From: Dendrolimus kikuchii
Lineage: Eukaryota; Arthropoda; Insecta; Lepidoptera; Lasiocampidae
NCBI GenBank assembly: GCA_019925095.2
Contig: CM034412.1
Coordinates: 2,232,001-2,296,000, forward strand
Reading direction: 5' to 3'
DNA length: 64,000 nucleotides
Part shown: positions 21,573 to 32,214 of the stretch, in pieces
How the letters are laid out: each line of letters opens with the position of its first letter
How positions within the stretch are numbered: the first letter of the stretch is position 1
The notes under the pieces: generated by a model
Database searches by the model: none
What the model saw: only the letters and a program-made list of their open reading frames with translations
What the model was told of the DNA's origin: nothing
Translations under genes and position numbers: made by a program

Positions 21573-21808
21573 GCCAGGTGGTAGAGTATTTGCTCGACTG
21601 GATGGCGACCACCCCTGGTCTAGAGTATGCCGCCATAACAACCTTGTGTTGTGTTCCGGCATTAGTGACCAGGTTCCAGTCTCCTTTAAGAGAGCAGCAG
21701 CGCATTTGTAGCACCTTTGGTGTTGCAAATGTCCATAGGCGATGGTAACCGCTTTCCATCAAGTGGGCCGTCTGCCTGTCTGCTGAACTCCTGCAATAAA
21801 AAAAAAAC
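21573..21808 (+). mobile_element. Fam-A retroposon, short form
   Basis: Begins GCCAGGTGGTAGAG, ends CTGCAATAAAAAAAAAA. Confidence 0.87.
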
Positions 21809-22009
21809 ACTTCAAAAACTGTTTATGATTTTCCTTAGTTAAAATCATATGTTTTTACAATTTTAAATGATTTTCATATTACGTTGTCACGACAATGCAC
21901 TACGCCGGAGGGCAAATTTTAGATTAGGAACATTAACATGCATTTGGTGTTGCCGCTATTATTTTTAAATCAAAGAAACTTAAATATAGTTGCTATTTTA
22001 TTTTCGTAA

Positions 22010-22222
22010 GAAGTCGTGGAAGGCCACGACACAACTTTCATGATCAAATTGATCGTGTACTAGCAGAAGGTGATATCAGGAGCCTTAAGAACAGACGAGC
22101 GTGCATGACTAGAGCTATGAATGTCAAAGAAGCAAGTGAGGTGTGTAAGAATAAGCTCGAATGGCGCCCTGTTGTTCGTGCCTACCCCGCAAGGGAACTG
22201 GCGTGAATTTTTGTATGCATGT
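22010..22222 (+). mobile_element. RTE-1 3' end
   Basis: GAAGTCGTGGAAGGCCACGA to GGGAACTGGCGTGAA. The tail is degraded (TTTTTGTATGCATGTAG). Confidence 0.85.
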
Positions 22223-22731
22223 AGATTTTATTCTAACTATTTTACAAGGTAAAAATATTTTAAGTTCTAATTTCAATTCTGCTTATTTTTTTACCTTATT
22301 TCTCAAACGTTAGAGAAGGAAGTATTGTACTTGAATAGTATTATGGGAAAGCACCAGTAACACCATAAAAATTATATAAATACTTTATTAAATATGAAAA
22401 AGATCGTGACACTGAGCGAAGAAGGGAAGGGGTGAACGCAGCGCCACGAACAAATTGAGTGACACGTTTACTTTTTCTATAAAAACAGGCTAGGCTGTGA
22501 AATATATAATACCAACAGGGAGAACGAACACTTTTTACAAGATATGAAGGCAATATCTCCTCGCAAGTTGACACAAACAAAAATTCATTCATGAACATCA
22601 TTATCATTTTTCAAAACTTGTCGAACAATTCCCTATACGCCTGTTTCCTGAAAACTTTTATTCATACATATTTAGTTAAAAGTAATGCAGCTACTCCTAA
22701 TTTTGATTTTTTTCTGTAATTTCATAAATAT
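22223..22731. other. Unassigned
   Basis: An 88-codon minus frame (22341-22607) shows no family pattern. Confidence 0.4.
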
Positions 22732-22786
22732 CCATCAGGTGGGCCGTTATCTAACCTGCTGTACTCAAATAATAAAAAAACTTTAG
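22732..22786 (+). mobile_element. Fam-A 3' fragment
   Basis: CATCAGGTGGGCCGTTATCT and the A-rich end AATAATAAAAAAA. Confidence 0.5.
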
Positions 22787-22824
22787 AGGTGTCTTTGGGA
22801 CACCTGGTTGCAACAAGGTTTTGA

Positions 22825-22940
22825 AGACCACCGAAGGCCATCGAAGGTCATTAAAAGTCAAAAGGCCATCGAAGGCCATTCGAGGTCATCGGAGGCCATC
22901 AGAATTCATCAAAAGCCATCGGAGACCTTCAAAGAAATGG
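22825..22940. repeat. Short minisatellite, GGCCATCGAA-type decamers
   Basis: About eleven imperfect 10-bp units: CGAAGGCCAT, CGAAGGTCAT, CGGAGGCCAT. Confidence 0.8.
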
Positions 22941-22994
22941 TATAGCAATAAAGATCACTGTTTTCGATCTGATTTCATTACATTAAAGTTCGAA

Positions 22995-23372
22995 ATGGGT
23001 ATAATAATATATAGTGGTCAGCATTTTTTTTTTCTTGCTATGTCTTTGTCTTACTGAGCATGCACTGTTTGCTACAACTCCATTAATTCCTCGAAAAATA
23101 TTTCTGTAACATACTTCTGTATAAAACTTATAGAAAAAAAGAACTTGAGATATAAATAGAATAAGAAATAAACAGAAAAACAATTTTTAGCTAGACGTGT
23201 TGCTGGGAAGTTTCTTACCGCTTCTCCTCCTTAACAGTAATAATACGTTGCGAAGCGGTGCACATAAAATATGAATTAAAATTAAATTTTAACCTATATG
23301 TATGACCTTCAAAAAGTGTTCTCCAGTGGAACTTATTTTAAATAAAAACTTTTGAATTTGAATTTGATAATA
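22995..23372 (+). mobile_element. CR1/jockey-like LINE 3' UTR
   Basis: Matches the reverse complement of 3339-3700: GTTTGCTACAACTCCATTAA, the core domain near 23188-23262, GTGTTCTCCAGTGGAACTTA, and a TTTGAATTTGAATTTG tail. No coding part. Confidence 0.8.
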
Positions 23373-24040
23373 TTTTTCTTGTCTAGCCTTCATTCGCCGA
23401 GTGATTTGCGATAAGAAACATCGTTCCAAAAATCTTATTCCATTTCAAATGAAGCGGCGCGCGTATCTAGTTTTAAATAAAAGCCAAAGGTCTACCGAGG
23501 GTCCTTATTTACACAATAGTGCATAATTTGGTCGGAATATTTTATTTCACACTAGAAAAACATGTAAACCGCGAGTCCCCAATGTCGAATTTAACCTAAA
23601 ATTTCCATATAAATGTAGGGTAATAAAATTTTACATTACACTACGGTGTGATAGACATCCCGCCTAATGTATTTTCGCGAAAGCTGGCAGCGATTGCGAA
23701 AGGTTCGCATTAAATGATGTGGGAAAAATTATTATTTTGCCTCTCGCTTTTTGTATACCTCTCTCTTTTTCACTCAACATGTTTCTTTCTAAATGTGATT
23801 CTTTTTTTAAGTTCCATTGTTATTTTTGGAGCTTTACTGCTTTAGAATCGATTTTCATATAAAGTATGACAATTATATTTGGAGTGAAATTTTGGATCGT
23901 AAACTCAAAAGCGTTATGTTTTTTTTGGCTTTTAAACTATTCCTTCCCATTCCCCCTGTATTAGAGCGAACAAAACAAAAAATACATTCAAATCGCAAAT
24001 GCGTTCGGCCGCTGTCGCCGAGCACGTGCTCATGTTTTTG
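23373..24040. other. Mostly unassigned; short repeat at 23385-23440
   Basis: CGCCGAGTGATTTGCGATAA and following bases resemble 41890-41935 (CGCCGAGTAACGTGCGATGA). Otherwise nothing seen. Confidence 0.4.
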
Positions 24041-24061
24041 AATAATAATAATAATAATAAA

Positions 24062-24625
24062 TAATAAACGCGCAGAGGGGCTTTGCGTCATTAGGTGAGT
24101 AGCGACACTTCGGTCCTGACTCCGGGGGTCAAGGCAAGGCCTCCGTATATGCCTTCGCCAGCCGGCACGGAGCGAAGATCGCTAGAGATAAGACTCAAGC
24201 TCCAGAAGTGGAAGTGATAAATGGCATAACGTCAGAAGTACCTCTCGACACCCCTTAGCCACTCACACCCATGTTGCCCCTATCTTCTATGGCATTTTTG
24301 GGGCCCATGCAGGGAGTGGCGAGTCACAGTTTGCTCATTTTTCCATGTTCCCGAAACATTGCGACGGACAGACGCCATAGTCCCCATATTCCCAGACCCC
24401 TAGTACCACTAGCAGTTCACCCCGATAGCTCCTACACTGGCCGGGGCTTGTCCTTGGGTGCATTATTATATGGTGTAGACAGGGATAATCGCCGGCCGGT
24501 CAGTGTCACGCTACATTTACATGAAATTTGTCAAGGGGCCTCTGGACTTCCCATGGCCCCACGCAAGCCGTCCAAAAGTCCGGGGCATTTTTATGGCCCG
24601 TGGTCTTTAAAGACATACAATAATA
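24062..24625 (+). mobile_element. Fam-H retroelement, (AAT)n-tailed
   Basis: Starts after an AAT run with ACGCGCAGAGGGGCTTTGCG and ends GGTCTTTAAAGACATACAAT plus AAT repeats. TAA-type tails suit I-clade LINEs; that is inference. A minus-strand copy lies at 50507-51235. Confidence 0.6.
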
Positions 24626-24792
24626 ATAATAAACCCGCAAGGGGGCTTTGTGGTGTTAGCTTAGTAGCGACACGTCGGTTCGGCCTCCGTACTTGCCTTA
24701 CGGGGTTGGCACGAAGTGGAGATTGCTAAAGCTAAGACTCAAGCTCCAGGGGTGGAAGTAATAAATGCCATAACGTCGGAAGTAGCTTCGGT
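24626..24792 (+). mobile_element. Fam-H second unit, head-to-tail and truncated
   Basis: CCCGCAAGGGGGCTTTGTGG to TGCCATAACGTCGGAAGTA repeats the first ~170 bp of the preceding unit. Confidence 0.65.
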
Positions 24793-24901
24793 GGACCCGC
24801 AGCCGATTGATTCGTTGGATTTGTCTATACCCCAAATTGCAGAATAACTCTGAGTATAAGAAAACGCAAAACAATATTTAATATATATATAATTTTTAGT
24901 A

Positions 24902-25125
24902 GAAGGTCCAGAAGTCGTGGAAGGCCACGACACACCTTCCATGATCAAATTCATCGTGTACTAGCAGAAGGTGCTGTCAGGAGCCTTAATAACAGACGAG
25001 CGTGCATGACAAAAGTTATGAATGTGAAAGAAGCAAGTGAGGTGTGTAAGAATAAGCCTAAATGGCGCTCTGTTGTCCGTGCCTACCCCGCAAGGGAACT
25101 GGCGTGAAGCTATGTATGTATGTAT
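24902..25125 (+). mobile_element. RTE-1 3' end with 9-bp TSD
   Basis: Bounded by TTTTTAGTA (24893-24901 and 25126-25134). It encodes the C-terminal ~60 residues and ends in (TATG)n. Confidence 0.88.
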
Positions 25126-25180
25126 TTTTTAGTAAATACAAGAAATATATTGTAAGCAAATTAAACTAAAAATAAACTCC

Positions 25181-25448
25181 TTTGACGGCCTCTGTGGTTG
25201 AGTGGGCTAAGCCTTTGTCGGCGTACCTCACTGCAACGCAGAGGTTCCGGGTTCGATTCCTGGTATAGTAAATTTCGGAAACGTATTTTCTCCGTTATTT
25301 ACTATGGTCTGGGTGGCTGGGATCGGCCCCAGAGTAGTCCGTTGTATGTTACCCATAACACAAGCGTAACTTGCTTAATTTGGGTATATACAATGTGTGT
25401 TTGTCTGCCGATTATTATTTAAAAAAAAAAAAAAAAAAAAAAAAAACT
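25181..25448 (+). mobile_element. tRNA-derived SINE-1
   Basis: Box A-like TGGTTGAGTGGGCTAAGCC, box B GGTTCGATTCC, a ~180-bp body (GTAAATTTCGGAAACGTATT) and a long A-tail. The two boxes form an RNA polymerase III promoter in this class. Confidence 0.9.
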
Positions 25449-25724
25449 ATATATACAAAGTAAAATTAAACTATAAAATCTAGTGCCAGACCACTGTCAC
25501 TCGGAAACGTGCCCAAAAGACTGGCCACATTGCCTGACTGAAAGTGCAACGCTAATGCGTTGCCCGAAGTATAAACCAGTCTTTTGATCACCTGAGACAA
25601 CCACCAGACGTTTGGCTATGTCTCGGTAAAGCTTGTGCGCCTCAGGCCCTCGAGTCTCAGAGTCTCGACTCCAAAACTCACAAATATGTAGCCATTTCCG
25701 ATGGCTGAGCGTTAAATAAATTAG

Positions 25725-26575
25725 ATTTGGAACTCCGCCTTCTTCCGCAATTGACAGCTCACAGCTCGCTTCCAGGATTTTGATGAAATTTTTATGTGTT
25801 TGAGTGGGTCGTCCCGGGATGGTTTAGATTTATAATTAGACCCGGTATGTGGCTCTGCAATCGGGTTCTAGGATTTTGATGAAATTTTTATGCATGTTTG
25901 ATTGGGTCCCGTGATGGTTTAGATTTATAATTAGACCCGGTATGTGGCTCTAAATCGGGTTCCTGGATTTTGATGAAATTTTTATGGGTTTGAGTGGGTC
26001 ACGGCATGGTTAAGATTTACAATTAGCCCCGGTATGTGGCTCTGGAATCGGGTTCCAGGATATTGATGAAATTTTTATGTATGTTTGATTGGGTCCCGTG
26101 ATGATTTAGATTTATAATTAGACCTGGTATGTGGCTCTAAAATCGGGTTCCTGGATTTTGATGAAATTTTTATGTGTGTTTGATTGGGTCCCGTGATGGT
26201 TTAGATTTATAATTAGACCCGGTATGTGGCTCTGGAATCGGGTTCCAGGATATTGATGAAATTTTTATGTATGTTTGATTGGGTCCCGTGATGGTTTAGA
26301 TTTATAATTAGACCCGGTATGTGGCTCTGGAATCGGGTTCCTGGATTTTGATGAAACTGTTATGTATGTTTGAGTGGGTCACGGGATGGTTAAGATTTAT
26401 AATTAGCCCCAGTTTGTGGCTCTGCAATCGGGCTCCAGGATTTTTATGAAATTTTTATGTGTTTGAGTGGGTCCGGGGATGGTTTAGATTTAGAATTAGA
26501 TTCGGTAGATGGCGCTGAAAACGGGTTCTAGATTTTTATTTTTCAGGGCAGGACTACGTCTGCCATTTTTGCTAG
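25725..26575 (+). mobile_element. Helitron-like element with internal tandem amplification
   Basis: Ends ACTACGTCTGCCATTTTTGCTAG|T. The middle consists of eight ~95-bp units (25775-26530). Single-unit relatives are at 17804-18121 and 30266-30462. Confidence 0.68.
25775..26530. repeat. Eight-unit ~95-bp tandem array inside a Helitron-like element
   Basis: TGATGAAATT recurs at 25781, 25878, 25971, 26064, 26159, 26254 and 26349 (with a degenerate copy near 26444). Spacings are 93-97 bp. Each unit carries AATTAGACCCGGTATGTGGC. Confidence 0.92.
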
Positions 26576-26944
26576 TTGGAAATAAAAAAAGAAAAGAATT
26601 CTCTAGACAACAATTGTGTGTATTTTCTCAAAATCTCACAGTCGCATTCCTTTATTGGATCGATCTCAGATTCTTATGGTATTTGCCATTGTATCAATTT
26701 GTTGCTATTGTATTTTATATACGAGGCACTTCAAATAAGACCTTGTAAACCAATCAAGCATGAAAGATGCGCAATGTAATGCCAACAATTCTTTTATTTC
26801 ATTTTCTGTATCTTATCTTTTGTACAAAGTAAATCAGAATAGACGAGACGTAAGATACCTTGCTTTTTGCCCTTATTATGTAATATAAAAGTGAAAAAAA
26901 AGCCAGGATGTTTGTTTGTTGCTTCTACACGTGCCTGGAAATTA
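26576..26944. other. Unassigned
   Basis: AT-rich. A 79-codon plus frame (26509-26748) has no family pattern. Confidence 0.4.
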
Positions 26945-27213
26945 CAGTCTAAACTCTATATAACAACACTAAAGGGATGTGCTATTGATGACGTTATAGA
27001 GAGTTGTCGTTAAATGGAGAGAATTCTTTTATTTTTGTCTGACGTCTTAGGTACTTTTTATTACTTAATTCTTGTCGTTATTGAGAGTGGATGTAATGTT
27101 ATATAGAGTGTGTCATTGTATGGATGGCAAACTAAACCAACCAAAGCGAAATGATTTGGACGGTTAAGGGAGTTTGCCGTTAAACCGAGTGACGTTACAT
27201 GGAGTTTGCACTG
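26945..27213. mobile_element. pogo-like MITE, TA target
   Basis: CAGTCTAAACTCTATATAAC pairs with the right end GTTACATGGAGTTTGCACTG (16 of 20 positions), with TA on both sides. Subterminal repeats of the GTCGTTAAATGGAG / GCCGTTAAACCGAG type are as in pogo relatives. 269 bp, no ORF. Confidence 0.72.
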
Positions 27214-27269
27214 TATATATGACAAGTCTTACAAAAAAAATATTATTATTTTCTTATAACCTTATATAA

Positions 27270-27408
27270 GGTCAGGTCCCGGTCTCCCTTTAGAGAGTAG
27301 CAGTGCATTTGTAGCATCTTTGGTGATGTAAGTATCCATAGGCGATGGTAACCGCTTTCCATCAGGTGGGCCGTCTGACTGTCTGCTTAACTCATGCAAT
27401 AAAAAAAT
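27270..27408 (+). mobile_element. Fam-A 3' half
   Basis: GGTCTCCCTTTAGAGAGTAG to CATGCAATAAAAAAATAAAA. 5'-truncated. Confidence 0.8.
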
Positions 27409-27525
27409 AAAAGTGCAAGTTTGTTGTTTCTTTATGTTTTACTTAGCACCGACTTCATTTTTTTATTTATTTTTAGTCTGAAGTCGATTTTGTTTTTGTT
27501 TAAACACAATATTTTTTTGTAGTGT

Positions 27526-28026
27526 TCAGTTAAATAGCTTTAGAAATAATTTATTAAGCGCCTGTAGAAAATGTATAACTGGCGCGCGCATACGTGTATT
27601 GCCTTTAGAAGAATGTAGGCGCTCGGCGTTCTTCAACACGAGTTTCTCTCGAATTTCCTGGTATCTATTCATCAGATCCTGACTTGGTGGCAAAGGAACC
27701 AAATCAGGAGTATGCTCTTTCGAATAAAGAAAATTTTTGAAAATCGGTCTACAATTGGCGGAGCAATCGCGTAACAAACATACAGCCGAATTGAGAACTT
27801 CCTCCTCTTGAAACTCGGTCAAAAATATTCCACGCTGTTGCATAATTTGGTAGAATAGCACCAATAGACTGTACGATTGATATCTCAATGGTGCACTTAA
27901 AACCTTATCGAGCGAAAGGAGGAGCGGTTCGATGAGTATAAACGAGCTGATGAAAGGGGGAGTTATTATGTAGATACGATAATTAATGCAATAAATAACG
28001 ACAGCACTTTGGCACTTTATGAACAC
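27526..28026 (-). CDS. Unrecognised intact ORF or terminal exon, 166 codons
   Basis: I do not recognise the product. The frame runs 166 codons from a Met to a TGA stop on the minus strand, with varied amino-acid use, charged helical stretches (FQEEEVLNSAVCLL, RYQEIREKLVLKNAERL) and no low complexity. A good acceptor (CCCCCTTTCATCAG) ends at 27947, so the true coding part may be a last exon, 27946 down to 27526, starting within residue 27 (...SFILIEPLLLSLDKVL). An AATAAA signal lies about 60 bp past the stop (27462-27467, complement). No signal peptide or convincing membrane segment remains if the exon model is used. Oddly, 27775-27828 resembles the dispersed repeat seen at 19018 and 21192. 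It could be a host gene end, a transposon gene, or chance. Confidence 0.45.
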   Translation of the reverse strand: MFIKCQSAVVIYCINYRIYIITPPFISSFILIEPLLLSLDKVLSAPLRYQSYSLLVLFYQIMQQRGIFLTEFQEEEVLNSAVCLLRDCSANCRPIFKNFLYSKEHTPDLVPLPPSQDLMNRYQEIREKLVLKNAERLHSSKGNTRMRAPVIHFLQALNKLFLKLFN

Positions 28027-28162
28027 GGATTTTGAATTAATATTAAGTCGCTTCTATACATATTATATTACAAACTTGCCCGCGGCTTTGTTATCTTAAG
28101 GGGCAAATGTAATACTTGCAACACTCAGAAGGGTTTATGGTAGTAAAAGAACAGCATCATCA

Positions 28163-28480
28163 TTTTATCCGTGCAGGAACGGAGAAAGAATACAATTTCC
28201 TGCGGCCCGGCGGCCTGTCGTAAGAGGCGACTAAACAACCCACAGCCAGGTGGTAGAGTATTTGCTCGACTGGATGGCGACCACCCCTGGTCTAGAGTAT
28301 GCCGCCATAACAACCTTGTGTTGTGTTCCGGCAATAGTGACCAGGTTCCAGTCTCCCTTAAGAGAGCAGCAGCGCCTTTGTAGCACCTTTGGTGTTGCAA
28401 ATGTCCATAGGCGATGGTAACCGCTTTCCATCTAGTGGGCCGTCTGTCTGTCTGCTGAACTCCTGCAATAAAAAAAAATA
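28163..28480 (+). mobile_element. Fam-A retroposon, full length
   Basis: CGTGCAGGAACGGAGAAAGA to CTGCAATAAAAAAAAATAA. Confidence 0.88.
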
Positions 28481-28526
28481 AAAAATAAATAAAAAAAAAA
28501 GCAACTGGTCACATAATACACTGACT

Positions 28527-28778
28527 TTTGCCTCTGTGGTTGAGCGGGCTAAGCCTTTGCCGGCGTACCTCACTGCAACGCAGAGGTTCCGGGTTCGATT
28601 CCTGGTACAGTAAATTTCGGAAACGTATTTTCTCCGTTATTTACTATGGTCTGGGTGTCTGGGATCGTCCCCAGAGTAGTCCGTTGTATATTACCCATAA
28701 CACAAGCGTAACTTGCTTAATTTGGGGATATACAATATGTGTGTTTGTCTGTCGATTATTAATATTATTATTATTAAA
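28527..28778 (+). mobile_element. tRNA-derived SINE-1
   Basis: Same boxes and body as 25181-25448. Ends in (ATT)n rather than A-only. Confidence 0.9.
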
Positions 28779-28985
28779 CTTTTCACACTCGACAAGCACT
28801 TCTAGAACACCTTGCCATGCCTCCAACAATTTTACAATATACCAAACTTAGCAACTTAACACAACCGATAGCGGATTGAAGTCATTGATAAACTGTTTTA
28901 ATTAGAGGATTATGAATGAAAAGAATTTAATACATACACTACTAGGAAATTTTTAGACATTGTTTTATACAATATCTTTATGACA

Positions 28986-30262
28986 GGTCGGGGAAAAAGT
29001 CTTTTCGCATATAGTATGTATGAACTTGTAATAAGATCTGTTTGGCTATACCATTTGTATCTGGCTGGTTTTGGTATCATTAAAAAGTTTTAATTTTAAT
29101 GAAGACAATTCCAAATTCAAATTAGGAAAATGTGTGATTTTCATTTGTTTTTCTTATTTTTAAAATGAGTGAATGTAATAAAGAAATTCGATACATTTTA
29201 AAATTTTACTACAAAAAAGGTAAAAATGCAATACAAGCCGCGAAAAAAAATTGTGATGTTTATGGACCTAATGCAGAATCTGTGAGAGTAGCGCAAATTT
29301 GGTTTAAGCGTTTTCAATCCGGAAATTTTCATATCAAAGATGCACGTCGCTCTGGTCGCCCTGTTACGGACAAATTTGATGCCATTTTTGAAAACGTGGA
29401 GCAAGATCGGCATATTAGTAGTTACGATGTAGCTGGAGAACTGGGAATTGACCACAAAACGGTTTTGGCGCATTTTAAAAAAGCTGAGTACACAAAAAAG
29501 CTCGATATTTGGGTGCCTCATGAGCTCACTGAAAGAAACCTAATGAACCGTGTACTTATTTGTGATTCTTTATTACGACGTAATGAAACCGAACCATTTT
29601 TGAAGAAGCTGATAACTGGTGATGAAAAGTGGATCACGTACGTCAAGAACGTGTGAAAAAGATTGTGGTCAAAGGCCGGTCAGGCTTCACAGACTGGCGA
29701 AACCCGGGTTAACTCGCAAAGAGGTGATGCTGTGTGTATGGTGGGATTGGAAGGGCATTATTCATTATGAGCTGTTACCGCCAGGCAGGACCATTGATTC
29801 TGAACTGTACTGCGAACAACTGATGAGATTAAAGCAAAAAGTTGAGAGAAAGCGGCCGGAATTAATCAACAGAAGGGGTGTGGTTTTTCACCATAATAAC
29901 GCTAGACCTCACACATCTTTAGCCACTCAGCAAAAATTACGAGAGTTTGGCTGGGACATGTTAATGCATCCGCCGTATAGTCCTGACCTTGCATCTTCAG
30001 ATTTTCACCTGTTTCGGTCTCTGCAGAATTCCTTAGGCAGTGTCAGGTTAACACCACGAGAGGACTGCCAAAACCACTTGTCGCAGTTTTTTGATCAGAA
30101 GCCCCAAAATTTTTATAGCAATGGGATCACGTCCCTACCTATAAGATGTCAAAAAGTTATCCAACAAAATGGCACCTACATACTTTAGTCAAATGTAAAT
30201 AAACTTTATAAAAAAACCTTTTGAATTTTTATATAAAATGCGAAAAAACTTTTTCCCCAACC
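28986..30262 (+). mobile_element. mariner transposon, copy 1 (1277 bp, inactive)
   Basis: Terminal inverted repeats start GGTCGGGGAAAAAGT on the left and end ACTTTTTCCCCAACC on the right, matching for about 24 bp with few differences. The right flank begins TA; the left flank is CA, a decayed TA. Length is standard for mariner. It carries a broken transposase at 29165-30188. A copy in the opposite orientation lies at 43456-44733. Confidence 0.93.
29165..30188 (+). pseudogene. mariner transposase pseudogene (D,D34D family)
   Basis: The first 163 codons encode the N-terminal paired-like DNA-binding region (helix-turn-helix segments around VRVAQIWFKRF and YDVAGELGIDHKTV) and the first catalytic Asp in TGDEKW. 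A TGA at 29654 replaces a CGA still present in copy 2 (CpG decay), and about 2 nt are missing near 29690, shifting the frame. The rest (29619-30188 frame) holds WWDWKG, HHNNARPHT and YSPDL. In the family the second catalytic residue is the Asp of HDNARPH; here it is Asn. The gene is therefore dead three times over. Normal length would be about 345 aa. Confidence 0.92.
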
Positions 30263-30265
30263 TAA

Positions 30266-30462
30266 TATATATAATTCTTCTGTACATGTGTTTACGGTAA
30301 ACTCCTCCTAAACGGCTGGACCGATTTGAATGATTTTTTTTGTGTGTGTTCAAGTGGATTCGAGGATGGTTTAGATATACAATAGGACCCGGCAGGTGGC
30401 ACTGCAATCGGGTTCTAAATTTTATTTCTTCATGGTAGAACAACGTCTGCCGGGACAGCTAT
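30266..30462 (+). mobile_element. Helitron-like element, one unit
   Basis: ACTCCTCCTAAACGGCTGGA, GGATTCGAGGATGGTTTAGA, CAACGTCTGCCGGGACAGCTAT. It abuts mariner copy 1. Confidence 0.6.
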
Positions 30463-31149
30463 TATTATATAAAATATTGTACTTAAAGTTTTACATGTAA
30501 TAAAATAAACCGAACACAGTAAAAGTCTATCGCGTCTGCCAATATGCAAATAACATGTAGTGAATACCGTCTATATACCCCTGAATTATAATCTACACAA
30601 TTACCACATCATATTATTGTAATATAAAATGGAGCTAAATTATGGAGAACTACTCTATACAAAACAGGCGCTAATCACGGAATGAATAAAAATATAACAT
30701 TATTATTCAATTAAGGAAATGGCCGATCGTATCGTTTAACAAAATTAATTATTAACTTTAAAAAGCAACACGACAAAAACAACTATGCTACTTAATAACT
30801 GTAACACTAAGTACATTTATTCAGCTCCAGACGATTTTGGTTACACATATACAACTTCGATTCTATCTGCCGCATATAGTCGCGTTTGTAAAGGCTCTCA
30901 TAGCTTAGGTGATTTTTAAGCATAGCTTTTATCGCGGGCTCTGAGCGCGGCGACCGAATCAAGAAATTTCGTAACGAGAATAAAGCCTAACACTCCGCCT
31001 ACCATGCAGCTCGGCCGAGCATTCGCTTGACGTGTATGTCTATGGTACGACTGTACGAAGCTCGCACGGATCGAGACGAGCTGCGCCGAAATCGGACGAA
31101 TACGTAAGCAGCTGTTTCTGAGAAAGCATATAGGCGTATAGGTATCTAT
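30463..31149. other. Mostly unassigned; GC-richer segment 30900-31130
   Basis: 30658-30745 matches 44752-44838 inverted. 30916-31110 is GC-richer and open on minus (PSCMVGGVLGFILVTKFLDS, VAALRARDKSYA, stop) and also on plus up to a GTAAGC. Neither is supported by a known family. Confidence 0.35.
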
Positions 31150-31418
31150 CATGGGCATGGAAAGAATGCATGATGAAAGAATGACTAAACAGATATACAA
31201 TGCAAAAGTGGCTGGATGCAGAAGTCGTGGAAGGCCACGACACAGATTCCATGATCAAATCGATCGTGTACTAGCAGAAGCCTTAAGAACAGACGAGCGT
31301 GCATGACAAGAGCTATGAATGTCAAAGAAGCAAGTGAGATGTGTAAGAATAAGCCTGAATGGCGCTCTATTGTTCGTGCCTACTCCGCAAGGGAACTGGC
31401 GTGAAGTTATGTATGTAT
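31150..31418 (+). mobile_element. RTE-1 3' end
   Basis: Starts in GHGKNA-like codons (GGGCATGGAAAGAATGC), keeps TKQIYNAKVAGCRSRGRPRH, lacks about 10 bp after GCAGAAG, and ends TGAAGTTATGTATGTAT. Confidence 0.85.
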
Positions 31419-31756
31419 CATATCTTTATAATGCCACACTCACCGCATGTGCGCCCCGTAAGTATACATGTAGGTATATATGTATACATAGGTGTACCTA
31501 TGTACAACAGTGAATAGCAGTTGCTGGTGAGTAGCTGTACGCGTAAAATTTGTGTATAAAGTGTTTTAAATATGAATAAACAAAGTGCATTTATTAATGA
31601 AGAAATTGATGAAAATATCAAAGAGAAAAAAATAATGCATAAATAAATAATTATAATTGCGTAAGTTGATAAAAAATGCTATGCAATAGCTTTACCGCGG
31701 CAGTCCCCGAGTGCCACACGTTTTTTTTTATATCTTCCCTCCGGACGAACGAGATT

Positions 31757-32183
31757 CATCATCATCATCCGAGCGTTAAATCCCGGTTGCGTTCCCTCCA
31801 ACGCCCAGGGTCCACTTTCCTACTTTTCTATTCCAGTTCGCGCGGTCTTCAGCATCCCTAATTTTGAGACCATTGGTACGCATGCCATCCTTCACAACGT
31901 CAAGCCATCATTCCTTGGGCCTTCCCCTTCGACCTGGACCTGGCGGAGGCGGCACGGTTAGACATTTGTTCCCCACATAATTAGCTGCTCTCCGTAAAAC
32001 GTGGCCGTACCAGCGTAAGCGACACTTTGCAGTTTGTCTCCTATGTCACGGACATGAAGACTGCCGCGGATGCGGGAGTTCCTGACGCGGTCTTTCCGCG
32101 TCACGCCGCAGATCATATTCATCTCCGTGACACGCAGTTCTTGCTTGTGTCGCTCAAGTACAGGCCACGCTTCGTCCCGGTCC
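31757..32183 (-). mobile_element. RTE-2 3' end with 9-bp TSD
   Basis: Minus-strand copy. AACGAGATT occurs at 31748-31756 and 32184-32192. Codons read WPVLERHKQELRVTEMNM and GVTRKDRVRNSRIRGSLHV; the tail is (ATG)n. Frameshifts are present. Confidence 0.82.
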
Positions 32184-32214
32184 AACGAGATTATCCGGGC
32201 TTTTTGCTTTTTTG

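Noticed and set aside
25201..25262. A tRNA gene
   Set aside because: The A and B boxes belong to SINE-1: the same head plus body occurs three times, and it lacks a clean acceptor stem and anticodon arm.
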